A DNA stretch of 14,634 bases from Phycisphaerales bacterium UBA3158 (GTDB taxonomy: Bacteria; Planctomycetota; Phycisphaerae; Phycisphaerales; SM1A02). The notes below the pieces were generated by a model. The model searched no databases. It worked only from the letters and a program-made list of their open reading frames with translations, and was not told the DNA's origin. Both the position numbers and the translations under genes were made by a program. The stretch spans positions 1 to 14,634 of the forward strand of contig DEYM01000156.1 in the NCBI GenBank assembly GCA_002364555.1. The letters are read 5' to 3'. Below, one piece after another: positions 1 to 7,794 of this stretch; within the stretch, counting starts at the first letter, position 1; each line of letters opens with the position of its first letter.

Positions 1-666
1 GTTCTTGCAGCAGCAGTGCTGACCACATTTCTCGTAGTCGGCGACCAACCGGGCCTCGTCACGGGCACCTACCTGCCGCATCTCGATTCTGGATCTGAAA
101 TCGGCAGCGAGATCGCGTACGAGTTCGCGAAAGTCAATCCTGTCCTCGGTCATGTAGAAGAACGTCAGGACCTCTTCTCCGAGTATGGGATCAGCGTCGA
201 TGATCTTCATGTCCATGTTGTAGTAGGCCGCCAGTTCCCGGGCACGAACGATGAACTCCGGCTTTCTCGCCATCAATCTGGAATTCGATGCCATGTCCTC
301 GGCGGTCGCGACTCGGAGAACCCGACCCCTGTTGAAGAACGGGAAATCACGACCTCCGGAATTACTGATGTAGCTCCGCATCTCCTCGCGTGAGATGGAC
401 TTGCCACATCCTGAATTGTCGCAGGTCGTGGTGAGCATCTCCACGAGCTCAAGTCCTCGATGGGTTCGAGCGACCAGCTTGCTACCGCAGCCGGGCTTGA
501 GCCCGCCTGCCTGCTGGTATTCACCAACCATATGCATCGCACCGAACTTGACGACAATCGTCTTTGGTGGCTCCAGAGCAGCATGCTGCTCCTCCAGCGT
601 CATCGAATCTCGAAAAGTCGGGTCGGCTTCCTGCTCGAAAACCGGAAGTGGAACGATACTGCTCAT
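1..666 (-). CDS. PSP1/RicT (YaaT)-like protein, 3' end cut by window edge
   Basis: The reverse strand is open for 222 codons from an ATG at 666 to the window edge, so the C-terminus is missing. Residues about 150-206 carry the PSP1 C-terminal signature: MDMKIIDAD, then DRIDFRELVRDLA, then RIEMRQVGARDEAR. This closely matches Bacillus RicT/YaaT, part of the cytoplasmic Ric complex involved in RNA maturation and development; outside Firmicutes the role is unclear. Cysteines at 214, 218, 219 and 220 (CGQHCCC) replace the family's usual CGRxLCC arrangement. An extra Cys-rich segment lies at residues 82-87 (CDNSGC). The start at 666 is preferred because AGGT lies 8 bases upstream; an in-frame ATG at 720 would add 18 residues (MCCHHLDSSG...) but has no visible ribosome binding site. 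The gene follows the chemoreceptor gene on the same strand after 155 bases. Family call is firm, function is not. Confidence 0.85.
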   Translation of the reverse strand, partial: MSSIVPLPVFEQEADPTFRDSMTLEEQHAALEPPKTIVVKFGAMHMVGEYQQAGGLKPGCGSKLVARTHRGLELVEMLTTTCDNSGCGKSISREEMRSYISNSGGRDFPFFNRGRVLRVATAEDMASNSRLMARKPEFIVRARELAAYYNMDMKIIDADPILGEEVLTFFYMTEDRIDFRELVRDLAADFRSRIEMRQVGARDEARLVADYEKCGQHCCCKN

Positions 667-821
667 GAAATGACCTGCTGAAGAATGGCCTCCACTCGAA
701 TCGAGATGGTGGCAACACATGACAAGATGTCACCAGGAGGTTTTTTTGGAACCAACACCCGCCTGGCCGAGTAGTGGCTTTGACACAGATCGAGCATTCA
801 TTGTAACTGGTTGCCTGATTT

Positions 822-2927
822 TCAGTCCGAAGAATCGTGTTCTTCGGGGCTGGTCTTGCCAAGATGGAACGATGAAACAATCCCGCCAAGGGTCTCGACG
901 GCCTTCTCGAGGTTGGCCGAGGCCTTCACCAGTGATTCCGTTGTCCGAATGGTGCGGATCGTTCCCTCCTGGAGGCCTTCCATCGTCTCTGAAATCTCAC
1001 TGGCTCCCTGAGCCTGGGAACGGACCCCGTCGCGAAGCTCATGGAATCTTTCGTTGCTGGCGGCCACCTGTTCGAGAATGGATCCCATGGATTGGGAAAG
1101 TCGGGCCACATCCATGACTATTCTCCGGACCTCCTCCGAGAACTTGCCCAGATCCCGGACCCCCTCGCCGATGGCGACCTCGACGTCACGGACACTCGAC
1201 TCGATTTCCAATGTCGCAGATGCCGTTCGATCTGCGAGCCTTCGGATCTCGCGGGCAACCACGAGGAATCCTCTTCCGGCATCGCCAGCCTTCTCCGCCT
1301 CTATGGAAGCATTGACGGAAAGAAGATTCGTCTGATCCGCCACAGCGGTGATGGTCGAGACGATTCCGCTGATCCCGCTGGCTCGTTCCTTGATGGTGAC
1401 CAATCGCCGGTCAGCCGTCTCGGTCGATGATTCCAGTCTTTCCATTGCCCCACGCATGCCCTCAAGCTCGCTCTGTCCCGTGGTCGCCAGTGTCGCCGTC
1501 TGGTCCGCGGCCTCCGTCACGGAAGCAACTGTCCTCGTGAGTTCTTCCGAAGTCGATGTGATTCGATCAACGACATCGCATATCTGACTCGTGGACTGCT
1601 CCAACGAGCCCGCGACCTGGACCTGCTCTTCCGTCGATGAGGACACCACTCCGGCAGCCTTGTCGATGGCACTGCCTGAATCGACCAGGTGGCCCACGAG
1701 CATTCGCAATCGATCACTCATCTGGCCCATGACTTTCAGAAGGACTCCTGTTTCATCAGAGCCTCGAACGACCATGTTCATTTCCGTCAAGTCCCCATCT
1801 GCGACGCGAGTCGCATACTCCATTGCATTCCGAACCCGCTTTGAAACCTTGATCGCAAGAATCGCCAGAAAGATGATGATGATTCCCAGACCAACGACGC
1901 CAATAAATATGCTTTCTATGATGAAGGCGATGATCGGAGCCATCACCGCTTCCTGAGTTCGGGCCAACACGACGGTCCAGTTGCCTGTTTTAACTGGAGC
2001 AGTCGCAAAGAACGTCTCCTTGCCATTGGTCGGATCGATCGCCTCGAGGACCTCGGCGCTCGTGGATAGAGTGACGACATCGAATATCGATTCGTATGGA
2101 GTCTCCTCGATGGCACGGGTCTTGAGCTGGCCGGTGATGTCCCTGTCGTCCAGACGAATCTCATCCGTGGAAGAAGCTATGAAATGCCCGTATGGACTCA
2201 GAAGAAATGCTTCAAGAGATCGATCGCCAATGAATTCACGAAGCTGCCGATCCTGATCATCCAACGCCCTTGAGACACCGGCCACACCGACGAATCGGCC
2301 CCCGATGAGAATGGATGTGGACATGTCGATCTGCAGACGACCATCATTGAGATACGGTTCACTGATGCACATCGAGTGATCGCCGGATCGCAACCAGCGA
2401 TCTCGAGGTGCTGTGTAATAGGAACCGATACCGATCGACGGTGCCGACTCGAGTCTGATCGTATCACCCCGATCCGGATCGATGAACCAGTATGGCGCCA
2501 GACGATCCTCCCCCGAAATAGCCGCGTCGGGGATCATCTCCAGCTCTTCCTGCTCATGCGTATCCGGCTCGAAGGCCATGAAGACCGCCGTGATGGCCGC
2601 TTCTCTTTCGAGAATTGAACGGGAAAAATCAACAGACATCTGGCCATGATTGATCATTCCGGACGCCTGGGCATCGGCCAGGGCGAAAACGCTTTCACGT
2701 GCACTCTCGTTGACTTCCTGAATTTGCTCGGCAAGCAGCTCCGCCTGTGACTGAAGAGACTCCAGACTGACTCCCCGCAACGCATCGAACTCGTGTATCG
2801 CTTCGGTCCAGATGAGTACCGTCATGACAATGACGGTCGGCAGAAGACCTGCCAACAACATCCGGAACTTGAGACCCTTGAAGAGCGGCACTCCAGTATC
2901 GATGGACCCTGAAGAACTGTCCATCAT
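822..2927 (-). CDS. Methyl-accepting chemotaxis protein with periplasmic Cache-like sensor
   Basis: This is a 701-residue transmembrane chemoreceptor. TM1 is at about residues 22-42. A periplasmic region of roughly 280 residues follows, with a double-Cache look (YWFIDPDRG, then GSYYTAPRDRW, then DMSTSILIGGRFVGVAGVSR). TM2 is at about 329-360, followed by a HAMP region (360-412) and a long coiled-coil signalling domain (about 440-690). The kinase-contact tip is clear at 531-561: DQTNLLSVNASIEAEKAGDAGRGF. I see no C-terminal CheR/CheB docking pentapeptide; the tail ends EEHDSSD. The start at 2927 is chosen because its ATG overlaps the TGA of the binding-protein gene (ATGATG) and GGAG lies 7 bases upstream. 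A start at 2993 would put 22 unlikely residues inside the upstream gene. No che genes are in the window. The chemoreceptor class is certain; the ligand is not visible. Confidence 0.95.
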   Translation of the reverse strand: MMDSSSGSIDTGVPLFKGLKFRMLLAGLLPTVIVMTVLIWTEAIHEFDALRGVSLESLQSQAELLAEQIQEVNESARESVFALADAQASGMINHGQMSVDFSRSILEREAAITAVFMAFEPDTHEQEELEMIPDAAISGEDRLAPYWFIDPDRGDTIRLESAPSIGIGSYYTAPRDRWLRSGDHSMCISEPYLNDGRLQIDMSTSILIGGRFVGVAGVSRALDDQDRQLREFIGDRSLEAFLLSPYGHFIASSTDEIRLDDRDITGQLKTRAIEETPYESIFDVVTLSTSAEVLEAIDPTNGKETFFATAPVKTGNWTVVLARTQEAVMAPIIAFIIESIFIGVVGLGIIIIFLAILAIKVSKRVRNAMEYATRVADGDLTEMNMVVRGSDETGVLLKVMGQMSDRLRMLVGHLVDSGSAIDKAAGVVSSSTEEQVQVAGSLEQSTSQICDVVDRITSTSEELTRTVASVTEAADQTATLATTGQSELEGMRGAMERLESSTETADRRLVTIKERASGISGIVSTITAVADQTNLLSVNASIEAEKAGDAGRGFLVVAREIRRLADRTASATLEIESSVRDVEVAIGEGVRDLGKFSEEVRRIVMDVARLSQSMGSILEQVAASNERFHELRDGVRSQAQGASEISETMEGLQEGTIRTIRTTESLVKASANLEKAVETLGGIVSSFHLGKTSPEEHDSSD

Positions 2928-2936
2928 TCTGTCTCC
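2924..2936 (-). promoter_or_regulatory. 4-base stop/start overlap with SD: coupled start of the chemoreceptor gene
   Basis: The binding-protein stop TGA (2926-2924) lies inside the ATGATG that starts the chemoreceptor at 2927. A GGAG at 2936-2933, within the last codons of the upstream gene, is correctly spaced for that ATG. This decides the chemoreceptor start and suggests the two proteins are made in linked amounts. Confidence 0.75.
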
Positions 2937-4198
2937 GGATTGGACCATTGCCCCCCCCAATCCTGATGCATGCCTTTCAGGTAATCTTCCCACTCGGCCC
3001 GGGTTCGATATTCAGGGAACGGCCGAGGCGGAACAAGCGAATCCGATTCCCAGACGATGTCGAAGAAACGAGCCGGAGTGATCTGACCGATACGAGTCCG
3101 CATCCAGGCATGTTGATTGTCCGGATCGATTTGAATGCGGCCTTCCGGCGCATCGAATTGACTGCTGGACAGTGCCTGCTTCACCATTTGCGGCTGGATA
3201 CTGCCTGCTTTGTTCGCGGCATTCGCCCAGAGATGAACCGCATTCCAGGCCGATTGCATCGGATCGCTCAGAACTCGACGAGGGTGGTACCGCTCTCCGA
3301 ATTTCCTGACGAAACGAAGATTATCTTCCCCTGGAATACTCTGGAAATAGTTCCAGGCTGCATAGTCTCCCACGACATGCTGGGACGAAAGACCCCGCAG
3401 CTCCGACTCGCTGATTGAGAATGACACCGTCGGCATCTCCTCGGAATCAATGCCCGCTTCTCTGAGTCCACGAAAGAATGTGACATTGGCGTCGCCATTG
3501 ATCGTGCTCAGAATCACATCCGGCTGGGTCTTACTGGCTGCATCGATCAATCTGGTCGTTTCACGACTGCCAAGGCCGATGTACTCCTCACCGACGATTT
3601 CGCCTCCAGCCTGCTCGACATGATCTCGGATGATCGTGTTCGCGGAACGTGGAAAGACATAGTCGGAACCGACCAGCAGGAATCGCGTGGCGTTTAGATT
3701 GGACATCGCCCAGTCAATGGCGGGGATGATCTGCTGGTTGGGCGTGGCCCCCAGATAGACGATGTTGGGCGACTGTTCCAGACCTTCGTACTGGACTGGA
3801 TAGAAGAGAAGCCCATTCCGTGATTCGATGACAGGGCGAACGGCCTTTCGAGAAGCGGAGGTCCAGCACCCGAAGATCACGGACACCTTTTCATCATCAA
3901 GCAGACGAGCAGCCCCCTGGGCGAACAGTTCCTCATTGGAACTGCCATCGATGATGATCGGCTTGAGAGGTCGGCCCAGTACACCACCGTTTTCATTGAC
4001 ATCCTCAATGGCCAGAATGGTCGCGTCTATGACGGATTTCTCGCTGATGGCCATCGGCCCGGTTCTGGAATGAAGAACACCGATCTTGATCGGCTTGATC
4101 TCCTCATGAGCATGGGCATCCGACCTCTTCTCGCAGGCCGTGATCGCGACCGTGAATGCCATGAGGACCAAAGCCAGGATTCTTGACGCTGCTGTCAT
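2924..4198 (-). CDS. UrtA-like urea/amide-type periplasmic binding lipoprotein
   Basis: This is a 424-residue type I periplasmic binding protein of the urea/short-amide (UrtA) branch. Family landmarks are KIGVLHSRTGPMAISE (about 38-53), VIFGCWTSASRKAV (107-120), LLFYPVQYEG (130-139), GATPNQQ (150-156), then STINGDANV and AAWNYF. The N-terminus MTAASRILALVLMAFTVAIT ends in a lipobox (ITAC) with Cys22, so it is probably a lipoprotein anchored on the periplasmic side of a membrane. The start at 4198 gives this ideal lipoprotein signal. An upstream ATG at 4240 would add 14 residues and leave only 20 bases to the divergent gene; neither start has an SD. The last codons overlap the chemoreceptor ATG, implying translational coupling. 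No urtBCDE permease or ATPase genes are here, so a sensing role is at least as likely as uptake. The substrate could also be another amide or branched amino acid. Confidence 0.9.
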   Translation of the reverse strand: MTAASRILALVLMAFTVAITACEKRSDAHAHEEIKPIKIGVLHSRTGPMAISEKSVIDATILAIEDVNENGGVLGRPLKPIIIDGSSNEELFAQGAARLLDDEKVSVIFGCWTSASRKAVRPVIESRNGLLFYPVQYEGLEQSPNIVYLGATPNQQIIPAIDWAMSNLNATRFLLVGSDYVFPRSANTIIRDHVEQAGGEIVGEEYIGLGSRETTRLIDAASKTQPDVILSTINGDANVTFFRGLREAGIDSEEMPTVSFSISESELRGLSSQHVVGDYAAWNYFQSIPGEDNLRFVRKFGERYHPRRVLSDPMQSAWNAVHLWANAANKAGSIQPQMVKQALSSSQFDAPEGRIQIDPDNQHAWMRTRIGQITPARFFDIVWESDSLVPPRPFPEYRTRAEWEDYLKGMHQDWGGQWSNPETE

Positions 4199-4260
4199 GA
4201 ACGGAATGGTAACAGGACTGCTTGGTGAATTGATGCTCATTGATCGCTAGACTGATCTGC

Positions 4261-4815
4261 ATGGATATTGATGAAGCACGATCGATCATGCATGAATGGG
4301 TACAGAGCGAAGCCCTCCGCCAGCATATGGAATGCGTTGCCGCCTGCATGGGCTCCGCCGCCGATCTCCATGCACCCACGGAACGGTCGCGATGGGTCAT
4401 CTGCGGACTTCTGCATGATTTCGACTATGAAAAGCATCCCACCGAGGAGGAGCACCCTTTCGTTGGTATCGAATATCTCAAAGGCCGTGGCGATGTTGAT
4501 GAAGAGATCCTCGATGCCATCCTCGGGCATGCCACCTATTCAGGGACACCACGGTCGACTCCAATGGCAAGATATCTCTTTGCGGTGGATGAGCTAGCGG
4601 GCTTCATCGTCGCCTGCTGCAAGGTCCGCCCGAACGGCATCTCGGATCTGACACCCAAGAGTGTCAAGAAGAAGCTCAAGACATCTAACTTCGCAGCCGC
4701 CGTCAACAGGGACGACATCCGCAACGGTGTCGAGGAGTTGGAGTGCGATCTCACGGAGCACATTCAATTCTGCATCGATGCACTGGCCGCGGACGGTGAA
4801 CGTCTGGGATTGTGA
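4261..4815 (+). CDS. HD-domain predicted metal-dependent hydrolase
   Basis: This is a 184-residue cytoplasmic protein of the HD superfamily. The metal-site pattern is visible: His22 (RQHMECV), His52-Asp53 (GLLHDFD), His65 and His90 (ILGHATYSG) as extra ligands, and Asp110 (FAVDELAGF). HD proteins of this compact type are usually phosphohydrolases acting on nucleotides or related phosphoesters, but the substrate cannot be read from the sequence. The ATG at 4261 is preferred; an in-frame TTG at 4240 would add seven residues and fits less well. There is no SD. The gene diverges from the binding-protein gene and runs convergently into the Trp-repeat gene with only 6 bases between the stop codons, so it forms a single-gene unit. 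Fold call is good; function is unknown. Confidence 0.85.
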   Translation: MDIDEARSIMHEWVQSEALRQHMECVAACMGSAADLHAPTERSRWVICGLLHDFDYEKHPTEEEHPFVGIEYLKGRGDVDEEILDAILGHATYSGTPRSTPMARYLFAVDELAGFIVACCKVRPNGISDLTPKSVKKKLKTSNFAAAVNRDDIRNGVEELECDLTEHIQFCIDALAADGERLGL

Positions 4816-4821
4816 GTCGGT

Positions 4822-5550
4822 CTAGTCCTGCTGGACTTCACGGGGCGACATCGATCTGCTGAGCCATGTGGCCTGTACGGCGACATCCCGGGCGAACTGG
4901 TTCCAGTCGACACTCGGCTGAGTCGTCATCTCCCTGGCCTGAAGCGCGAGTTGCAGACCCCATTGAGTCCATTCCTCGTTCGTTCCACGACCAGTGGATT
5001 CGCCCAGTTTTCTGCTGAATTCCGTCCACTTCATGTCGTGGCCCTGCTTGGCCCGGACCATCGCCTGATCCGCCATTCGGTTGCCGAACGCGGGCCAGTT
5101 GTTCTTGCCCGAAAGCACATACTGAAGCAATTGCCCACCGGCCGATCGACCGAAGATCATCCAATCGTTGCTCGCATCGATCCCATTGGCCAGCGCGATG
5201 CCACCGAGCTTCCTTCCATACTCCTGCCAGTTGGATTCCGTGAATTCGAGAACCAGTGATTCCAATTCACTCTCAGGCACGGCATCACGCATCAACTTGA
5301 CTCTCTCGCCTAGTTCGATGGCGGCATCGGTGAACATGATCATGACCGCAGCATCGAATCTCGTCCAATGACAGTAGTACTCCCCCATGCCCAGAAACGC
5401 CGCTTGCGAGGCTGGCCCATCATCGATCGTCTCGGGAGGTCCGACTGTGATGGAATCGGCATCGGTCGAACCCGTCGATGCGGATTGCAAGCCCAGGACC
5501 ATGCCTAGAAAGACCGTTGACATGAGAATGATCGTCCATGATCTGTTCAT
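4822..5550 (-). CDS. Exported protein with about 22-residue W-x-x-aromatic repeats, unknown function
   Basis: I do not recognise this 242-residue protein. MNRSWTIILMSTVFLGMVLG followed by LQSASTG looks like a signal peptide, so it is probably periplasmic or surface-located. The mature part is helical and repetitive. Tryptophans at 62, 108, 130, 152, 175, 194 and 216 each sit in W-x-x-[FYW]: WTRF, WQEY, WMIF, WPAF, WTEF, WTQW, WNQF. Each is usually followed by G/A/S-[RN] and a helix of about 10 residues. Spacings are 46, 22, 22, 23, 19 and 22, so the first gap equals two periods with one degenerate copy. The start at 5550 is set by a good SD (AGGAG, 7 bases upstream); a longer frame to 5604 has none. 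The gene lies 67 bases downstream of der on the same strand and is probably co-transcribed. A single Cys (60) is present. Confidence 0.8.
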   Translation of the reverse strand: MNRSWTIILMSTVFLGMVLGLQSASTGSTDADSITVGPPETIDDGPASQAAFLGMGEYYCHWTRFDAAVMIMFTDAAIELGERVKLMRDAVPESELESLVLEFTESNWQEYGRKLGGIALANGIDASNDWMIFGRSAGGQLLQYVLSGKNNWPAFGNRMADQAMVRAKQGHDMKWTEFSRKLGESTGRGTNEEWTQWGLQLALQAREMTTQPSVDWNQFARDVAVQATWLSRSMSPREVQQD

Positions 5551-5557
5551 TGGAAAA

Positions 5558-5562
5558 CTCCT
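5558..5562 (-). promoter_or_regulatory. Shine-Dalgarno AGGAG of the Trp-repeat exported protein
   Basis: AGGAG sits 7 bases before the ATG at 5550 and selects that start over the in-frame ATG at 5604. The chosen start places the signal peptide exactly at the N-terminus. Confidence 0.75.
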
Positions 5563-5617
5563 GTAAATCGATCGAGACCGGACATCGAATACCGGTGATG
5601 GCACAGCCCATCAGGCA

Positions 5618-7120
5618 TCATGGGGCATCATGATCCCTCAGATCCTCTTCGTCCCAGATGGACTGGTCGATGCCATCCACGCCATCGGGCTTCGATTTGG
5701 ATGCCATTCGTCCATCCTGCTTGAGCTTCTCGATCGTCTTTCTCTGCTTGCGCGAGAACAGAAGTCTGATCGGAACCTCCGAGAACGGCAGCTGCTCCCT
5801 CAGACGGTTCATCAGGTAGCGTTCATATCGACCTTCGAACAGATCGGGTTTGTTGACGACGAGTGCCAATGTCGGTGGTTGCACGTCGACCTGCGAGGCG
5901 TAGTACAGCTTGGCCTGCGAGCCCAGTCTTGAACTGGGGCCCCGCTTGGCGAGGATACCCTTGATGACCTCGTTGATCTGGGACGTGGATTCCCGATGAC
6001 ACGCCTGGGCATGGAGATTGAAGGCCATCGTGATCATGTCCTTGAGCCCCTCCCCTTCCTTGGCGCTCACCAGCACGATCGGCGCATAGTCCAGTCCCCT
6101 GAGTTCCTGGGTCAGATAGGTGGCGTATTCCTCCGCGGATGCATGTCCCTCCGCGAGATCCCACTTGTTCACGACCAGAACGACGGGCTTGAACTGTCTC
6201 TGCAGTTCCTGACCGAGCTTCTGATCGACCTGAGAGATCTCCGTGGTGGCGTCGATCAGGAAGAGTGCGACGTCTGCTCGACGAATGGACGTCAGCATCC
6301 GGCGATAGGCGTAGAACTCGATATCGTCCGCGAAGCTCTTCTTTCGTCTCAATCCAGCCGTGTCGATGGCGGTGAACTCATGACCTTCCATCTTGAACTG
6401 CACATCGATGGCGTCCCGGGTCGTGCCGGCTATCTCGGAGACGATGACCCGATCCTCGCCTGTCAGGGAGTTGATCAGGGTGGACTTGCCGACATTGCGT
6501 CGACCAACGATCGCCAGCTTCATTTCCGTCTCGACAACGGGTTCCGCTTCCTTCTGATACGCACGATTCCAGAGTTCCTCGACGAGATCACGCATTCCAT
6601 GCCCGCTTGTGGCCGATACGCACAATGGCTCTCCCAGGCCGAGACCCGAAAGCTCCATCGCATGGGGTTCCCAAGTGTCTCCATCGGTCTTGTTGGCAAC
6701 GAGCAGGACCCGATGCGACTGGCCTCGGGTTCGAAGGATTTCCGCCACAGCCCGATCCAGCGGCAATGGCCCCGACTGGGCATCGCACACCATCATGATG
6801 ATGGAGGATTGTTCGATGGCGACTGAAATCTGATCCTCGATATCCTCAGTCAGCCTGGAGAGGTCTTCACCGGCATCATCCAGCGTCCCATCGGCCGAAT
6901 AGACTCCGTATCCGCCCGTATCGGTGATATCCACCAACCGGGATTCGGCCCCCTTGGGAGACTCCGTGGGCGGATCAAGCTCGAGCATGACACTGACACG
7001 GTCTCTGGTGACACCCGGAGTGGGGTCCACGATCGAGACTCGACGCTTGGCCAGTCTGTTCAAGAGGCTTGACTTGCCCACATTGGGCCGTCCGACGATG
7101 GCTACGGTTGGAATCGACAT
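5618..7120 (-). CDS. der: Ribosome-assembly GTPase Der (EngA)
   Basis: Der is a 500-residue cytoplasmic double GTPase needed for maturation of the 50S ribosomal subunit. Both G domains are complete. The first has GRPNVGKS (10-17), PGVTRDR, DTGG (67-70) and NKTD (143-146). The second has GRRNVGKS (206-213), AGTTRD, DTAG (253-256) and NKWD (318-321). The C-terminal KH-like domain follows, ending in an acidic tail. DTGG sits about 11 residues later than in typical Der because of an insertion around PPTESPKGAES in the first domain. The start MSIPTVAIVG at 7120 matches the family N-terminus; upstream in-frame ATGs at 7156 would add 12 residues. No SD is seen. The gene is head-to-head with gmk and is followed by the Trp-repeat gene. 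Confidence 0.97.
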   Translation of the reverse strand: MSIPTVAIVGRPNVGKSSLLNRLAKRRVSIVDPTPGVTRDRVSVMLELDPPTESPKGAESRLVDITDTGGYGVYSADGTLDDAGEDLSRLTEDIEDQISVAIEQSSIIMMVCDAQSGPLPLDRAVAEILRTRGQSHRVLLVANKTDGDTWEPHAMELSGLGLGEPLCVSATSGHGMRDLVEELWNRAYQKEAEPVVETEMKLAIVGRRNVGKSTLINSLTGEDRVIVSEIAGTTRDAIDVQFKMEGHEFTAIDTAGLRRKKSFADDIEFYAYRRMLTSIRRADVALFLIDATTEISQVDQKLGQELQRQFKPVVLVVNKWDLAEGHASAEEYATYLTQELRGLDYAPIVLVSAKEGEGLKDMITMAFNLHAQACHRESTSQINEVIKGILAKRGPSSRLGSQAKLYYASQVDVQPPTLALVVNKPDLFEGRYERYLMNRLREQLPFSEVPIRLLFSRKQRKTIEKLKQDGRMASKSKPDGVDGIDQSIWDEEDLRDHDAP

Positions 7121-7182
7121 GTGCACAGTGTAGGTGCTGGGCAGGTACGGCATCATGCCCAGCTTGGTTACAATTCAAGGCA
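7121..7182. promoter_or_regulatory. Divergent der/gmk intergenic region with a possible -10 for gmk
   Basis: These 62 bases separate the two divergent start codons, so both promoters must lie here or inside the opposite gene. On the plus strand TACAAT (7169-7174) resembles a -10 box just before gmk, but I see no good -35 at the right distance, and the start would leave a very short leader. Treat as a candidate only. Confidence 0.3.
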
Positions 7183-7794
7183 ATGTCTACCAATGATCCA
7201 AATGGCCTGCTTCTGGTTGTCTCCGGCCCCTCGGGCGTGGGCAAGACCACCATTGTGCACCGGATGCAGAAGCGGCTTGGAGGCCGTTTCAGCGTATCGG
7301 CCACGACGCGTCCTCGATCCAAGGAGGAGAAGGACGGTGTCGACTACTACTTCGTCACACGACCCGAGTTTGATCGGATGCAACGAGGTGGTGAGTTTCT
7401 CGAATGGGCGGAGGTCTTCGGACGCCACGCCTACGGAACACCGAGAAGACCTGTTGAACAGTCCCTTGAACGCGGCGAGCTGATTATTCTCGATATCGAT
7501 GTCCAGGGTGCTCGTCAGGTCAGACAAGCGATGCCTTCCGCATTCATGGTCTTCATTCTTCCACCTGATGAAGATGAACTGATGCGGCGTCTTCAGGCCA
7601 GAGGTCGTGATGATCAGGAAGCCATTGAACGGAGATTCGCGGAAGCCAAGCATGAGATACGACAGGCGACCGAAGTCAAGCTCTATGACGCCTTCGTCAT
7701 CAATGACGATCTTGAACGAGCCGTGGAGGAGACGTGTCGAGTCGTGACCAACCGATGGCAGAACATCTCTGAATCGACATCGTCATCACAATGA
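7183..7794 (+). CDS. gmk: Guanylate kinase
   Basis: Gmk converts GMP plus ATP to GDP plus ADP in the cytoplasm, an essential step in guanine nucleotide supply. The 203-residue length is normal. The P-loop is SGPSGVGKTT (14-23). The GMP-binding region reads SVSATTRPRSKEEKDGVDYYF, then GEFLEWAEVFGRHAYGTPR. The central strand is LIILDIDVQGARQV and the lid region is RLQARGRDDQEAIERR. The start MSTNDP at 7183 fits the family and has AAGG shortly upstream; an in-frame ATG at 7069 would run antisense through der and is rejected. The stop TGA overlaps the next gene's ATG (ATGA), so the two are coupled. An enlarged guanine-nucleotide supply next to a GTPase gene is probably incidental. Confidence 0.98.
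   Translation: MSTNDPNGLLLVVSGPSGVGKTTIVHRMQKRLGGRFSVSATTRPRSKEEKDGVDYYFVTRPEFDRMQRGGEFLEWAEVFGRHAYGTPRRPVEQSLERGELIILDIDVQGARQVRQAMPSAFMVFILPPDEDELMRRLQARGRDDQEAIERRFAEAKHEIRQATEVKLYDAFVINDDLERAVEETCRVVTNRWQNISESTSSSQ

Noticed and set aside
741..747. T-run (TTTTTTT on plus strand) that could suggest a terminator
   Set aside because: No stem precedes it, and no plus-strand gene ends here.
5996..6826. Plus-strand frame of 276 codons opposite der
   Set aside because: Antisense to conserved GTPase motifs; composition is that of a shadow frame.
7069..7182. N-terminal extension of gmk to an upstream ATG
   Set aside because: It would overlap the der coding start antisense and add Cys/Trp-rich residues not found in guanylate kinases.
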